Below, piece by piece: positions 1 through 8,202 of a stretch of 37,077 nt of DNA; position 1 is the first letter of the stretch; each line of letters begins with the position of its first letter. Location of the stretch: assembly GCA_963974595.1 (NCBI GenBank), contig CAXBDA010000031.1, positions 1 through 37,077 of the forward strand. The letters are read 5' to 3'. Source of the DNA: PZPK01 sp963974595 (GTDB lineage: Bacteria; Pseudomonadota; Gammaproteobacteria; Pseudomonadales; Oleiphilaceae). The notes under the pieces were generated by a model. The model saw nothing but the letters and a program-made list of their open reading frames with translations. It ran no database searches and was not told where the DNA came from. The position numbers were made by a program, and so were the translations under genes.

Positions 1-90
1 CTTAAAACATTGTGTTGCGTATCCTGCGAACAAATCAGGGCCAAAATTTTGCAAAAACTCACTCAGTTTCAATGGAGGCTGTGTTTATAA

Positions 91-1278
91 GTGACCGTCT
101 CCGTTCTAATTGTTGATGACTCAGGCTTTTTCAGGAAACGACTACATGAAATTTTAAGTAGTGTTCCCGAAATCAAGGTAGTGGGCGCAGCCTCTAATGG
201 CCGTGAAGCTCTCGAGTTAGTTAAGAAAATCCATCCTGATGTTATTACGATGGACTACGAAATGCCGGTTATGGATGGCGTTACGGCAGTTCGTCATATC
301 ATGTCAGAATGCCCTACACCTATTTTAATGTTTTCTTCTTTAACCTATGAAGGTGCAAGAGTCACGCTTGATGCATTAGAAGCAGGCGCTGTCGATTTTT
401 TACCAAAAAACTTTGAAGATATCGCGCGTGATTACGGGCGTATGCAAGAGGTTTTGAAAGAACGAATTTTAGCAATAGCTAATCAGGCAGGTGTGGGTAA
501 AAGCAAAATAAGCCATCAATCTGAAATTCCTGCATCACCAGATGACAAATCTTCATCCGCTACAAAGATGTTGAGCCCTAAAAGTTCGCGTGCTCTTCCC
601 GAAAAAAACAAGTCTACCATTACGAGACACCCTCCTCGTAAAGAGCCGACTTCAGCACCTAGCGCTGTTAATGTAGTTCGCAGTTCATCGAGTAAAGCAG
701 AGAAAATCAAACATCCTGTAGATGTGTTGCTAATTGGAGCCTCTACAGGCGGCCCTGTTGCTATTCAGAAAGTTTTATCGAAATTACCCGCAAACTTTCC
801 AATGCCGATACTTGTCGTTCAGCATATGCCCGCGACCTTTACGCCTGCTTTTTCAGAGCGATTAAATACACTCTGTGCCATTAAAGTGAAACATGCCGAA
901 GACGGGGATTACCTTCAACCTGGTCTGGCACTCATTGCTCAAGGTGCAAAGCAGCTAATTGTTGTTGGGCAAAAGCCGCAAGTTAAAATTATCGAAGGCG
1001 ATGAACGTCTAACTTATAAACCTTCTGTGGATATTACATTTGGTTCTGCGGCAAAAGCATTCCCCGGAAGGGCGCTTGGTGTGGTGCTGACAGGGATGGG
1101 AGCTGATGGTAGGGAAGGTTGTAGAATGCTGAAACAAAGTGGTTCAACAATATATACACAAAGCCAAAAAAGCTGTGTTATTTATGGCATGCCCATGTCG
1201 GTTGATAAGGCGGGTTATTCAGACAAATCTATCGACTTGGAGTTGATTGGAGAGCATATTCTAAGCGGAGTAATGTAA
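91..1278 (+). CDS. cheB: CheB chemotaxis protein-glutamate methylesterase
   Basis: This is a chemotaxis response regulator that demethylates and deamidates chemoreceptors in the adaptation loop. The N-terminal receiver domain (about residues 1-120) shows the acidic pair D9/D10 and the phospho-acceptor D55 in TMDYEMPVMDG. A Ser/Lys/Pro-rich linker of about 85 residues (125-210) is long for the family. The C-terminal methylesterase domain carries the catalytic triad S218 (GASTGGP), H245 (VQHMP) and D339 (GMGADG). The start is GTG, with a GGAGG-type ribosome site about 12 bases upstream. The stop codon overlaps the motC start by one base (TAATG), so the two are probably translationally coupled. 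Nothing recognisable as cheA is visible in bases 1-90. Function is well supported by all motifs. Confidence 0.96.
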   Translation: MTVSVLIVDDSGFFRKRLHEILSSVPEIKVVGAASNGREALELVKKIHPDVITMDYEMPVMDGVTAVRHIMSECPTPILMFSSLTYEGARVTLDALEAGAVDFLPKNFEDIARDYGRMQEVLKERILAIANQAGVGKSKISHQSEIPASPDDKSSSATKMLSPKSSRALPEKNKSTITRHPPRKEPTSAPSAVNVVRSSSSKAEKIKHPVDVLLIGASTGGPVAIQKVLSKLPANFPMPILVVQHMPATFTPAFSERLNTLCAIKVKHAEDGDYLQPGLALIAQGAKQLIVVGQKPQVKIIEGDERLTYKPSVDITFGSAAKAFPGRALGVVLTGMGADGREGCRMLKQSGSTIYTQSQKSCVIYGMPMSVDKAGYSDKSIDLELIGEHILSGVM

Positions 1279-2018
1279 TGGATTTGCTTAGTATTTTAGG
1301 TGTTATCGTCGCATTTTCTGCCATTTTGGGAGGTAATTATCTAGAGGGTGGTCATGTTGAGTCATTATTTAACGGGCCGGCCGGGTTAATCGTTATCGGT
1401 GGAACAGTTGCCGCAATTATGCTCCAGACTCCTTTTGTGATGTTGAAACGTGGTCTTATAATGCTTAAATGGGTGTTCTTCCCACCTTATGTGTCTTTAG
1501 ATGATGGTATTGAAAAAGTGGTTGCCTGGAGCATGAGAGCCAGAAAAGAAGGTTTACTTGGGCTTGAAGCCGCTGTTGAAAAAGAAGATGAAGCTTTTGC
1601 TGAAAAAGGTCTGCAATTATTGGTTGATGGTGCGGAGCCTGAAGTCATTAGAAATGTACTTGAGTTAGATCTTATATCAAAAGAGCGTTTCGATCTTAGT
1701 TCTGCAAAAATTTATGATGGTATGGGGGGGTACTCACCTACTATTGGCATTATCGGTGCTGTCATGGGCTTGATTCATGTTATGAGTAACTTGGCTGATC
1801 CAGCGTCTTTAGGTTCTGGTATCGCAACGGCTTTCGTTGCTACTATTTATGGCGTTGCCTTTGCTAATTTATTTTTTTTCCCTATCGGTGCAAAACTTAA
1901 AACGCTTATTCAGCAACAATCCCAATATAGAGAAATGTTAATCGAGGGTTTAGTTGCCATAGCGGAGGGTGAGAACCCCAGATCAATTGAAATGAAGTTA
2001 CGCGGTTTTGTAACGTAA
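1278..2018 (+). CDS. motC: Flagellar stator protein MotC (MotA/PomA family)
   Basis: This inner-membrane stator subunit couples ion flow to flagellar rotation together with MotD. At 246 residues it is typical of the MotA/PomA family. Four membrane segments are visible (about 5-20, 33-52, 152-172, 182-202). The cytoplasmic loop has the charged motif ARKEGLLGLE (about residues 88-97) that contacts the rotor. P154 in TM3 and the AFVATIYGVAFAN stretch of TM4 match the family. The gene starts on the last base of the cheB stop and ends one base into motD, so the three form a coupled operon. The name motC rather than motA follows from linkage to cheB and parA, as in Pseudomonas, where MotCD is a second stator set. 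Ion specificity cannot be read from the sequence. Confidence 0.93.
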   Translation: MDLLSILGVIVAFSAILGGNYLEGGHVESLFNGPAGLIVIGGTVAAIMLQTPFVMLKRGLIMLKWVFFPPYVSLDDGIEKVVAWSMRARKEGLLGLEAAVEKEDEAFAEKGLQLLVDGAEPEVIRNVLELDLISKERFDLSSAKIYDGMGGYSPTIGIIGAVMGLIHVMSNLADPASLGSGIATAFVATIYGVAFANLFFFPIGAKLKTLIQQQSQYREMLIEGLVAIAEGENPRSIEMKLRGFVT

Positions 2019-2809
2019 TGAGAAAACAGCCTGAAGAAGAAGTCGATAACAAAGAGCGTTGGCTTGTTTCCTATGCTGATTTCATCACCTTATTGTTTGC
2101 TTTTTTTGTGGTGATGTATTCCATATCTTCGGTGAATGAAGGTAAATACAAAGTCCTGTCAGATAGTTTGGAAGGTGTCTTTAATTCACCCCAAAAAGCG
2201 ATATTGCCTATACAAGTGGGTGATGTTCCTGTGAAATCCCAGTCCTATCAAACGCCCGCTATTAACATAATGCCCGTGGTAAAAACGCCAGACCCTTTGG
2301 ATGAACAAAAGAAAATAAGAGAAATACAAGAACAAGAAGAGTTGAACAAAATTGCTGGCGAATTTGAAGACAGCTTTGAAGATCTTATTTTTGAGCAGAA
2401 GGTAAGCGTTCAGAAAAAAGATGATTGGATTGAAATATCGCTTGATGACACCGTGGTATTTAGTAGTGGTGGGGTTGAGCCGATTGATGAAGCATTGCCA
2501 ATTATTGAAAAAATTGCCCGCATCATGCAAGATCATGAGAATGCTATGTTGGTTGAAGGGCATACAGACAATATGCCTATTAGAAGTGCCTCTTTTCCCT
2601 CAAACTGGGAGTTATCTGCGGCCAGGGCTGCATCAGTTGTTCGATATTTAAGCATCGAAGGTATATCTCCCAGCCGAATGGGCGCAATGGGGTATGGCGA
2701 GTTCCAGCCCGTTGTTCGTAACGATACACCTCAGGGGCGAAGGAAAAATCGCCGCGTTGTATTGTTAATATCCAAGAGTACTGATTTACGTCAGAGTCTA
2801 ATGAATTAA
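2018..2809 (+). CDS. motD: Flagellar stator protein MotD (MotB family)
   Basis: This is the peptidoglycan-anchored partner of MotC. One N-terminal membrane helix (about 17-37) contains the ion-binding aspartate D21 in SYADFITLLFAFFVVMYS. A Pro/Glu-rich linker follows. The C-terminal OmpA-like peptidoglycan-binding domain (about 140-255) includes VEGHTDNMPI, NWELSAARAASVVRYL and RRKNRRVVL. At 263 residues it is of normal size for MotB/MotD. The start codon overlaps the motC stop (TAATG). A gap of about 270 bases then separates it from parA, so it may be the last gene of the cheB-motC-motD transcript. Role and partner are inferred from family and gene order. Confidence 0.93.
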   Translation: MRKQPEEEVDNKERWLVSYADFITLLFAFFVVMYSISSVNEGKYKVLSDSLEGVFNSPQKAILPIQVGDVPVKSQSYQTPAINIMPVVKTPDPLDEQKKIREIQEQEELNKIAGEFEDSFEDLIFEQKVSVQKKDDWIEISLDDTVVFSSGGVEPIDEALPIIEKIARIMQDHENAMLVEGHTDNMPIRSASFPSNWELSAARAASVVRYLSIEGISPSRMGAMGYGEFQPVVRNDTPQGRRKNRRVVLLISKSTDLRQSLMN

Positions 2810-2880
2810 CCCTGCTTTTTACGCATATACACGTTTTCATGTTATCTCTATTTTCTATTACTATTACATCTTGTTCATCG

Positions 2881-2896
2881 TGGCATAGCTTATGCT
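2881..2896 (+). promoter_or_regulatory. Possible sigma-54 (-24/-12) promoter upstream of parA
   Basis: The sequence TGGCATAGCTTATGCT has the GG-N10-GC spacing of sigma-54 promoters, with one mismatch in the -12 TTGC element. It lies about 180 bases before the parA start, in the gap between motD and parA. Sigma-54 promoters are common in polar flagellar systems. The same bases also form a small inverted repeat (GCATA-gct-TATGC), so the match could be coincidental. Confidence 0.3.
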
Positions 2897-2899
2897 AAT

Positions 2900-2921
2900 A
2901 AAAACTAGTATTAGAGTTTTT
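2900..2921 (+). terminator. Possible weak hairpin after motD
   Basis: AAAAACT (2900-2906) and AGTTTTT (2915-2921) can form a 7-bp stem with an 8-base loop ending in a T run. The stem is very AT-rich, so termination would be weak. It sits 90 bases after the motD stop and 156 before the parA start. A perfect 10-bp palindrome, CGAATATTCG (2924-2933), follows at once. Confidence 0.3.
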
Positions 2922-3077
2922 GTCGAATATTCGGCAAACTTCTTCCTATAGTTGTTTTGTACATTCCGCTTTAGTGATGGTGTTCGGCTATGTATGAGCA
3001 AGAAGTTCTAAAAAGTGGTTTTCAAATTCATTGTCAGCGATATTGATACAGTAGATTGTCAAAATAGGGGTATAAAA

Positions 3078-3860
3078 GTGAGAATTTGGGGTGTAGCTAA
3101 TCAAAAGGGTGGAGTCGGTAAGACCACGAGCGTTGTCACCTTGGGTGGCTTGTTAGCTCAAGAGGGACATAGAGTCCTCGTTATGGATTTGGATCCTCAT
3201 GGTTCACTAACAAGTTATTTTCGATATGACCCAGACACCATAGAGCAAAGTGCGTTTGATTTGTTTATGCATCAGGGAAAAGTTCCCGATGGTTTGCCAG
3301 AACAACTTATTACCTCGACTTCATGTGAGGGCTTAGACCTCATGCCGGCCTCAACTGCATTGGCAACACTAGAGAGGCGTATGGTTGGTGTTGAGGGGAT
3401 GGGCTTAATTATATCCAAAACCCTAGCTATGTTGTGGGATCAATACGACTATGTATTAATAGATAATTCACCGTCTTTAGGTGTCTTGATGATTAATTCA
3501 TTAGCCGCAAGCCAACAGCTTATTGTGCCAGTTCAAACAGAGTTTTTGGCAATCAAGGGGCTTGAAAGAATGATGCATACCTTGGGTATGGTTATTCGCT
3601 CCCAAAAAAGTAATTTAAAGCATTTAATCTTGCCGACAATGTTTGATCGAAGAACCCAAGCTTCTACACAAAGCCTAAGAACAATTAAAGGCACGTGGGG
3701 GGATGAAGTCTGGAAATATGCCATCCCCGTTGATACAAAATTTAGAGATGCAAGTATGAAGGGCTTGGTCCCTTCAGTTTATGATCACGACACACATGGA
3801 GTAAGAGCCTATAAAAAGTTGTTAGAGAACTTGAAAGAAATGACCGGTGCTAATACTTAA
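3078..3860 (+). CDS. parA: ParA/MinD-like ATPase for polar chemotaxis array positioning
   Basis: This is a deviant Walker-type ATPase. The P-loop KGGVGKTT is at residues 10-17, and VLVMDLDPHGSLTSYF and DYVLIDNSPSLG are the Walker A' and B regions. In Pseudomonas and Vibrio the equivalent protein (ParC/ParA) places chemotaxis arrays at the cell pole, working with the CheW-like ParP. I chose the GTG at 3078 because it gives a family-typical N-terminus (MRIWGVANQKGG) and has AGGGG seven to ten bases upstream; a longer in-frame start at 3015 adds 21 unconserved residues. The protein is 260 residues. The next gene begins inside or just after the 3' end. The function is inferred from the P-loop family plus the motCD and cheW context. 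Confidence 0.9.
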   Translation: MRIWGVANQKGGVGKTTSVVTLGGLLAQEGHRVLVMDLDPHGSLTSYFRYDPDTIEQSAFDLFMHQGKVPDGLPEQLITSTSCEGLDLMPASTALATLERRMVGVEGMGLIISKTLAMLWDQYDYVLIDNSPSLGVLMINSLAASQQLIVPVQTEFLAIKGLERMMHTLGMVIRSQKSNLKHLILPTMFDRRTQASTQSLRTIKGTWGDEVWKYAIPVDTKFRDASMKGLVPSVYDHDTHGVRAYKKLLENLKEMTGANT

Positions 3861-3870
3861 TTTAATTAAT

Positions 3871-4275
3871 ATGGCGTCAAAAAAGCTCGACAGCAGGATG
3901 CATAGCAATAAATCGGATGATTATATTCAAGATTACTTAAGTGATATTTGGGGGGGTACTTCTGAATCACTTATCCAGCCCTTGGTATCGGAAGCTCAAA
4001 CAGACCTTCAACGCATTAAAAACCCTAGTTCAATTCAGCGGGCATACTCTCTTATTCCAACAATACAACTACAGGCCCATAGTGAAGGCCAGAAGATTAG
4101 ATCGCAGTTTGATTCTATGATTATTTTATTGACGAACTTATATTTCCTGAGAAGGCCGCTTCCTCCAAAAGTAAGGCAATTTATATTAGATTTATCTGAA
4201 CAGGTTATTGATGATTTCAACGCGGCTTATTGGATGCAACTCCCACCTTTGGTAGGGGTTGAAAATGAAGTTTGA
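3871..4275 (+). CDS. Uncharacterised protein between parA and parP
   Basis: I do not recognise a family for this protein of about 134 residues. It is soluble, with no signal peptide or membrane helix, and the C-terminal half looks helical. It sits between the ParA ATPase and the CheW-like ParP, and its end overlaps the parP start by 11 bases, so it is almost certainly co-translated with them. Its N-terminus (IQDYLSDIWGG, about residues 19-29) resembles the N-terminus of ParP (MDAYFDDMFGS, residues 22-32), which suggests a shared docking partner. The start is uncertain: ATG 3871 has no clear ribosome site, GTG 3847 inside parA would fit coupling, and ATG 3898 is also possible. A role in array placement is inferred from position only. 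Confidence 0.72.
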   Translation: MASKKLDSRMHSNKSDDYIQDYLSDIWGGTSESLIQPLVSEAQTDLQRIKNPSSIQRAYSLIPTIQLQAHSEGQKIRSQFDSMIILLTNLYFLRRPLPPKVRQFILDLSEQVIDDFNAAYWMQLPPLVGVENEV

Positions 4276-5476
4276 TGATAAGTCAGGCGTTAATAAAGAG
4301 AACCAGCGTATATCGCCTCAATCAGCTATGGATGCATATTTTGATGATATGTTTGGCTCTGTTAATGAAGACCCACTTAAGAAATTAGAATCTCAAGATA
4401 AGTCTTTAAAACTGATTAAAGAATCAACGCATGAAACTGCATGTATTAAAAATTCAAATGAATACTTAGTTCCCGAACCGAAACGCCAACTCAAAGAGCC
4501 CGTGTATAATTTAACTACCCCGCAGTTTGATGAACCTGCCTTACTGATTAGAGCTCTATCACCCTTAATTATTCCGGCCGCGTTTCCAACGTTAGCTCCT
4601 GCCAAAACCAAGAGAGAGATTCAAACTAAACCTTTAGTTGATACCACTCTGAGTGAAGACACTCATTCAGAGATCACTAAAACTAAACTTGACTCGAAAA
4701 CGGCTTTGGCATTTTTAAATAAGCAAAGATCGAAACTTTCTATTGCTCAAAAACAGCGTTTGAAAGAGAAGCTAAAGTCTTTAGCGAAAGCGAAAATTAA
4801 AGACGACAGTAAAATCCAGGTAAAGCCTGCGATTACAAAACCGAAAGAGACTGCTATCAGTGTCCTTAAGGTAAAGCAGGAGCCGCCTCAGCCTCAGTTT
4901 GAACCACGGCTAAAGACAGCACTTGACGGACAAGAAGAAAAAGTCGTTGTTGTTGCAAAACCATCTGATACCAAGCTTGGTATTGAGGCTAAATTAGCAA
5001 AAAATAAGCTACCTGATTGGGCAGATAAGCGATTCGAATGTTTATTATTTTCAGTAGCAGGTTTGAAGCTGGCAGTACCCTTAGTATCACTTGGCGCTAT
5101 TTATAAAATTGAAAAAGACTTTATTCCGCTAGTGGGTAGAGCAAGCTGGTTTATGGGGCTTTATCATCATTTAGAGCGAAATGTACGCGTGATAGACACT
5201 GCACAGTGGGTTATGCCTGAACGTTGCTCTGATGAAGTAAGGTCTGCCTATAAGTTTATTATCAGGCTGGGAGGAAATGATTGGGGTATGGCTTGTGATG
5301 CGGTTCACCAGTCCATTCAGCTTGATCCTGATCAAATTAAATGGCGCAGTGAAAGAACAAAACGTGCATGGCTGTTTGGTACGGTCATTGATCATATGTG
5401 TGCGCTAATTGATGTTGATTCCCTGAGTGCACTGCTTGAACAACAAGCGAGCACAAATCCAAGTATTTTTCCTTAA
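4265..5476 (+). CDS. parP: ParP-like protein with C-terminal CheW domain
   Basis: In polar chemotaxis systems ParP ties the array (through CheA) to the ParA-type ATPase. This protein has a short conserved N-terminal motif (about 22-41), a long Lys/Pro-rich and probably disordered middle (about 60-250), and a CheW-like domain at about 255-395 (ECLLFSVAGLKLAVPLVSLG, GLYHHLERNVRVIDTAQW). Total length is 403 residues from the ATG at 4265, which is preceded by TAGGGG at about 7 bases. The start overlaps the preceding small gene by 11 bases. The divergent CheW domain plus the linker separates it from the canonical CheW downstream. The name is assigned from architecture and gene order, as in Pseudomonas, where the equivalent gene is cheW-like. 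Confidence 0.85.
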   Translation: MKFDDKSGVNKENQRISPQSAMDAYFDDMFGSVNEDPLKKLESQDKSLKLIKESTHETACIKNSNEYLVPEPKRQLKEPVYNLTTPQFDEPALLIRALSPLIIPAAFPTLAPAKTKREIQTKPLVDTTLSEDTHSEITKTKLDSKTALAFLNKQRSKLSIAQKQRLKEKLKSLAKAKIKDDSKIQVKPAITKPKETAISVLKVKQEPPQPQFEPRLKTALDGQEEKVVVVAKPSDTKLGIEAKLAKNKLPDWADKRFECLLFSVAGLKLAVPLVSLGAIYKIEKDFIPLVGRASWFMGLYHHLERNVRVIDTAQWVMPERCSDEVRSAYKFIIRLGGNDWGMACDAVHQSIQLDPDQIKWRSERTKRAWLFGTVIDHMCALIDVDSLSALLEQQASTNPSIFP

Positions 5477-5602
5477 TTAGGCTTAAATTTCTGGCATAGA
5501 TCCAGTCATGCTCTATATTTATAGAATGCTGTGCTATGTTGTTGATAGAAAACGCCTAAGCACGTGAATGATATATAAAAAGAGAGTGTAGGGGTCAAAT
5601 AA

Positions 5603-6091
5603 ATGACATCGAATACTGGCCATAGTAGCCAAGCTACTGAAGATCCAATTCTGCAAAATGTAACGTTTCGTCTAGCCGATGAAACTTATGGTATTAATGT
5701 AATGCAGATCCAGGAAGTCTTACGATATACCGAAATTGCGCCAGTTCCAGGGGCACCAGATTATGTCCTGGGCATCATTAATCTTAGGGGTAATGTGGTA
5801 ACGGTTATTGATACGCGTGCTCGCTTTGGCTTGCCTAGTGCCGATGTGACAGACCATTCTCGTATTGTTGTATTAGAAATTGACAGTCAGGTTATTGGTA
5901 TTTTGGTAGACTCTGTTGCTGAAGTGGTTTACATAAAAAATTCAGAAATGGAAAGTGCACCTAACGTAGGTAACGATGAAAGTGCTCGTTTTATTCAAGG
6001 TGTCTGCAATAAAAATGGTGAGCTTATTATTCTTGTAGAGTTCGAAAAAATGCTTTCAGAAGATGAATGGTCAGATATGGCATCATTCTAG
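5603..6091 (+). CDS. cheW: CheW chemotaxis coupling protein
   Basis: CheW links chemoreceptors to the CheA kinase in the array. The protein is 162 residues, the normal size, and nearly all of it is one CheW domain: VTFRLADETYGINVMQIQEV (about 20-39), GAPDYVLGIINLRGNVVTVID and IGILVDSVAEV are classical. The ATG start is preceded by TAGGGGTC. A 126-base gap separates it from parP, so it may have its own promoter, although I could not identify a clear one. The unrelated DUF2802 gene follows on the same strand. Very secure. Confidence 0.96.
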   Translation: MTSNTGHSSQATEDPILQNVTFRLADETYGINVMQIQEVLRYTEIAPVPGAPDYVLGIINLRGNVVTVIDTRARFGLPSADVTDHSRIVVLEIDSQVIGILVDSVAEVVYIKNSEMESAPNVGNDESARFIQGVCNKNGELIILVEFEKMLSEDEWSDMASF

Positions 6092-6176
6092 CAAGGTAAT
6101 CAGTATATTGAGAAAAGTCAGATTTTTGACAAGTCTTGGCTTTCATCAAATTAACGATTATCTTGATGGTGTTAAT

Positions 6177-6581
6177 ATGTTTCTAGAACTTGTACCTCTT
6201 ATATCTGCCTTCCTGGTTAGTTTATTAGCTGTTTATGCGCTGGTTATTAAACGTTCAATTACGCTGTCTGAACGAAGTATGAGTGATTTGGTGGATAATT
6301 TATCCGAAGAAGTGCAGTCGATGAGCAAAAGCTCTATCGGGGTCGGGCGTAAAGTATTGGAGTTGGAGCATCAGGTTGTGCTTCTAGAATCTAAAATAGA
6401 AGAAATGCAAAAAAATGATCCTGCAAAAGTATCCTATTCAGAAGCTTCTCGTTTAATCGAATTAGGTGCAGGCATTGAAGATCTTATGAATGCTTGTGGT
6501 ATTTCGCGACCAGAAGCTGAACTAGTACGCGCGCTTACCGAAAACAAGCAAATTGATATTCCTACCTTAAGTAATACTTAA
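6177..6581 (+). CDS. DUF2802 single-span membrane protein
   Basis: This 134-residue protein ends the chemotaxis operon. One N-terminal membrane helix (about 2-24) is followed by a coiled coil (about 35-80) and a small C-terminal helical domain with SEASRLIELGAGIEDLMNACGISRPEAELV. This is the DUF2802 pattern; a gene of this family follows cheW in Pseudomonas. No biochemical function is known to me, and a link to flagella or chemotaxis is inferred from conserved position. I chose the ATG at 6177, which begins right at the membrane helix. A longer frame opens at 6063 inside cheW, but its extra residues look unlike a protein N-terminus. It converges on the PilZ-like gene with only 4 bases between them. 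Confidence 0.8.
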   Translation: MFLELVPLISAFLVSLLAVYALVIKRSITLSERSMSDLVDNLSEEVQSMSKSSIGVGRKVLELEHQVVLLESKIEEMQKNDPAKVSYSEASRLIELGAGIEDLMNACGISRPEAELVRALTENKQIDIPTLSNT

Positions 6582-6585
6582 TTAC

Positions 6586-7062
6586 TCAAGCGACCTTGCT
6601 TAGTGCGTAATCACTTTTTAAACTGGCAGGGTCAATGTTTTTGGTTTCTGTCAGAACTTCGGTTGGTTTGTGAGCGCGTATCTTGCTTTTACCTGAAGCG
6701 AGAGACTTTTCAATAAAGTCATTTAAACCAGACATATGCTGTTCGGATATATCAACAAATTTCAATTCCATAATAAATTGATCTTTCGATAAGCGGCGTG
6801 CAAAAACAACTCGGCACTTAGCTTCAATATTATGAGAAAGTGTAAAGCAAGTAGTCAATGAAATAGGGTCTTTAGGTGCGACACTGGCTTTATTGGGCAT
6901 GAGTGTTTGAAGTGTTAATGCGTCACAGCTTAATGTTAAGCCGTCTCTAGATACTCTATCTAAGTAGCAGATGGCCTTAGTAAGGTTAGACCTTACGTTG
7001 ACCCGGATGTTATTTGCTTGGCTCGTATCCACATGGGTGTGATATATCAGTTGTCTTTTCAT
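6586..7062 (-). CDS. PilZ-like domain protein
   Basis: The 158-residue protein reads as a PilZ fold, the usual cyclic-di-GMP receptor. R20-V-N-V-R24 fits the RxxxR ligand motif. The second motif, normally D/NxSxxG, appears as LDRVSRDGLTL: S38 and G41 are present but the expected Asp/Asn is displaced by one residue (D35, with R36 in its place). The downstream strand VFARRLSKDQFIMELKFVDIS is typical of PilZ. The last 35 residues are an unstructured basic tail. It is transcribed toward the chemotaxis operon from its own promoter in the 7063-7336 gap. Ligand binding may be weakened or lost. A YcgR-like brake role is possible but not shown. Confidence 0.68.
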   Translation of the reverse strand: MKRQLIYHTHVDTSQANNIRVNVRSNLTKAICYLDRVSRDGLTLSCDALTLQTLMPNKASVAPKDPISLTTCFTLSHNIEAKCRVVFARRLSKDQFIMELKFVDISEQHMSGLNDFIEKSLASGKSKIRAHKPTEVLTETKNIDPASLKSDYALSKVA

Positions 7063-7297
7063 AGTTAAGTCCTGCCTGTCTCTATCAGATATAACGTGGG
7101 TATTAATTTAATATGTAATCCCGTAAATGCAAAGCTACGTTAAATCTTGCGTACTTTTAAATGTAACGCTGATGCCATTTTAAACAAGCCGATCTATGTT
7201 TCAAATTGAAATCTTATGCAATCTTGAGAACGATTCATCAAAAAAAATGTAGACCAAGGCTGGTTTTTAGCCATAAGGAGACGTAAAAAATAAGGGC

Positions 7298-7323
7298 GGC
7301 GCTCATTAAACCTTAAAAGCGCC
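7298..7323 (-). terminator. Candidate terminator after the YebC-family gene
   Basis: On the minus strand GGCGCT (7323-7318) pairs with AGCGCC (7303-7298) across a 14-base loop, and a run of T follows about ten bases later. It starts 14 bases after the stop of the YebC-family gene. The stem is short and the T run is displaced, so this is a modest candidate. Confidence 0.4.
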
Positions 7324-7336
7324 AGATGCAAAAGGA

Positions 7337-8080
7337 TCAATATTCAGCATTATGATAGACGTTTTGGACATCGTCTAAATCATTAAGCATGGCTAGAAAT
7401 GTTTCAAACATCTCTGAATCTTCATTGCTGATAGGGTTGCTTGACTGAGGAATAAATTGGATTTCATCCACCTCAAAGTCGACTTCTTTATCTGTTCTTC
7501 CTGCTAGCTCAATACCAAATGCTTCGTTTAAAGCTTGTTTGGCTTTGAAGTATTCTGTATTTGGTGCAAAGACGGTTATTTTCCCGCCTTCATTTTCAAT
7601 GTCACTGATATCGACATCCGCTTCCATGAGTACTTCAAGAGCAGCGTCTTCATCGTCATGTTTGAAAACCAATATAGCGCTATGGTCAAACATATGGCTA
7701 ACACTGCCTTGCGTGCCAATTTTACACTTGGTTTTAGTAAAACACTGTCTGACATCTCCAAATGTTCTGTTCGGGTTATCGGTTAAACAGTCAACGATGA
7801 CCATGGTGTTTCCAGGCCCAAAGCCTTCATAGCGTGCCGCTGAAAAATCTTCTCCTGCCCCCCCTTTTGCTTTATCGAGCGCTTTCTCGATGACATGGCT
7901 GGGTACCTGGTCTTTTTTTGCACGATCAATCATACTTCTTAATGACAGGTTACCATCAGGGTCTACACCACCGGATTTTGCGCAAACATAAATTTCTCTA
8001 CCATATTTACTGTAAACTTTCGCTTTGGCGTCAGATGTTTTCGCCATCGACTCTTTTCGGTTTTGATAGGCTCTGCCCAT
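7337..8080 (-). CDS. YebC/PmpR (TACO1) family protein, YeeN-like
   Basis: This 247-residue protein belongs to the YebC family, annotated as DNA-binding regulators and more recently tied to translation on ribosomes at difficult sequences. The N-terminus MGRAYQNRKESMAKTSDAKA resembles the E. coli YeeN branch (MGRKWANI...) rather than YebC itself (MAGHSKWANT...). Family signatures include KALDKAKGG, YEGFGPGNTMVIVDCLTDN, GSVSHMFD and a C-terminal DDVQNVYHN. The ATG is preceded by GGAAG. It stands alone, with no ruvC or ruvA beside it, which also fits the YeeN branch. Family assignment is secure; whether it acts in transcription or translation is not decided by sequence. Confidence 0.93.
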   Translation of the reverse strand: MGRAYQNRKESMAKTSDAKAKVYSKYGREIYVCAKSGGVDPDGNLSLRSMIDRAKKDQVPSHVIEKALDKAKGGAGEDFSAARYEGFGPGNTMVIVDCLTDNPNRTFGDVRQCFTKTKCKIGTQGSVSHMFDHSAILVFKHDDEDAALEVLMEADVDISDIENEGGKITVFAPNTEYFKAKQALNEAFGIELAGRTDKEVDFEVDEIQFIPQSSNPISNEDSEMFETFLAMLNDLDDVQNVYHNAEY

Positions 8081-8202
8081 TGTTTTACTTCCACTCTAAA
8101 AGAATAAATATTAACCCTATCTGACGAACGAATAAAGTACCTAGTTAGTGAGACGGGAATTGAATAGCTTAAACTAACGGATAGAGACAAATTAAGCCAA
8201 AA

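Noticed and set aside
1..90. 3' end of cheA before cheB
   Set aside because: The frames are open for part of the stretch but none encodes residues resembling the CheA C-terminus.
2186..2840. Antisense and out-of-frame open frames within motD
   Set aside because: They overlap a clear stator gene, have no ribosome site or recognisable domain and read as shadows.
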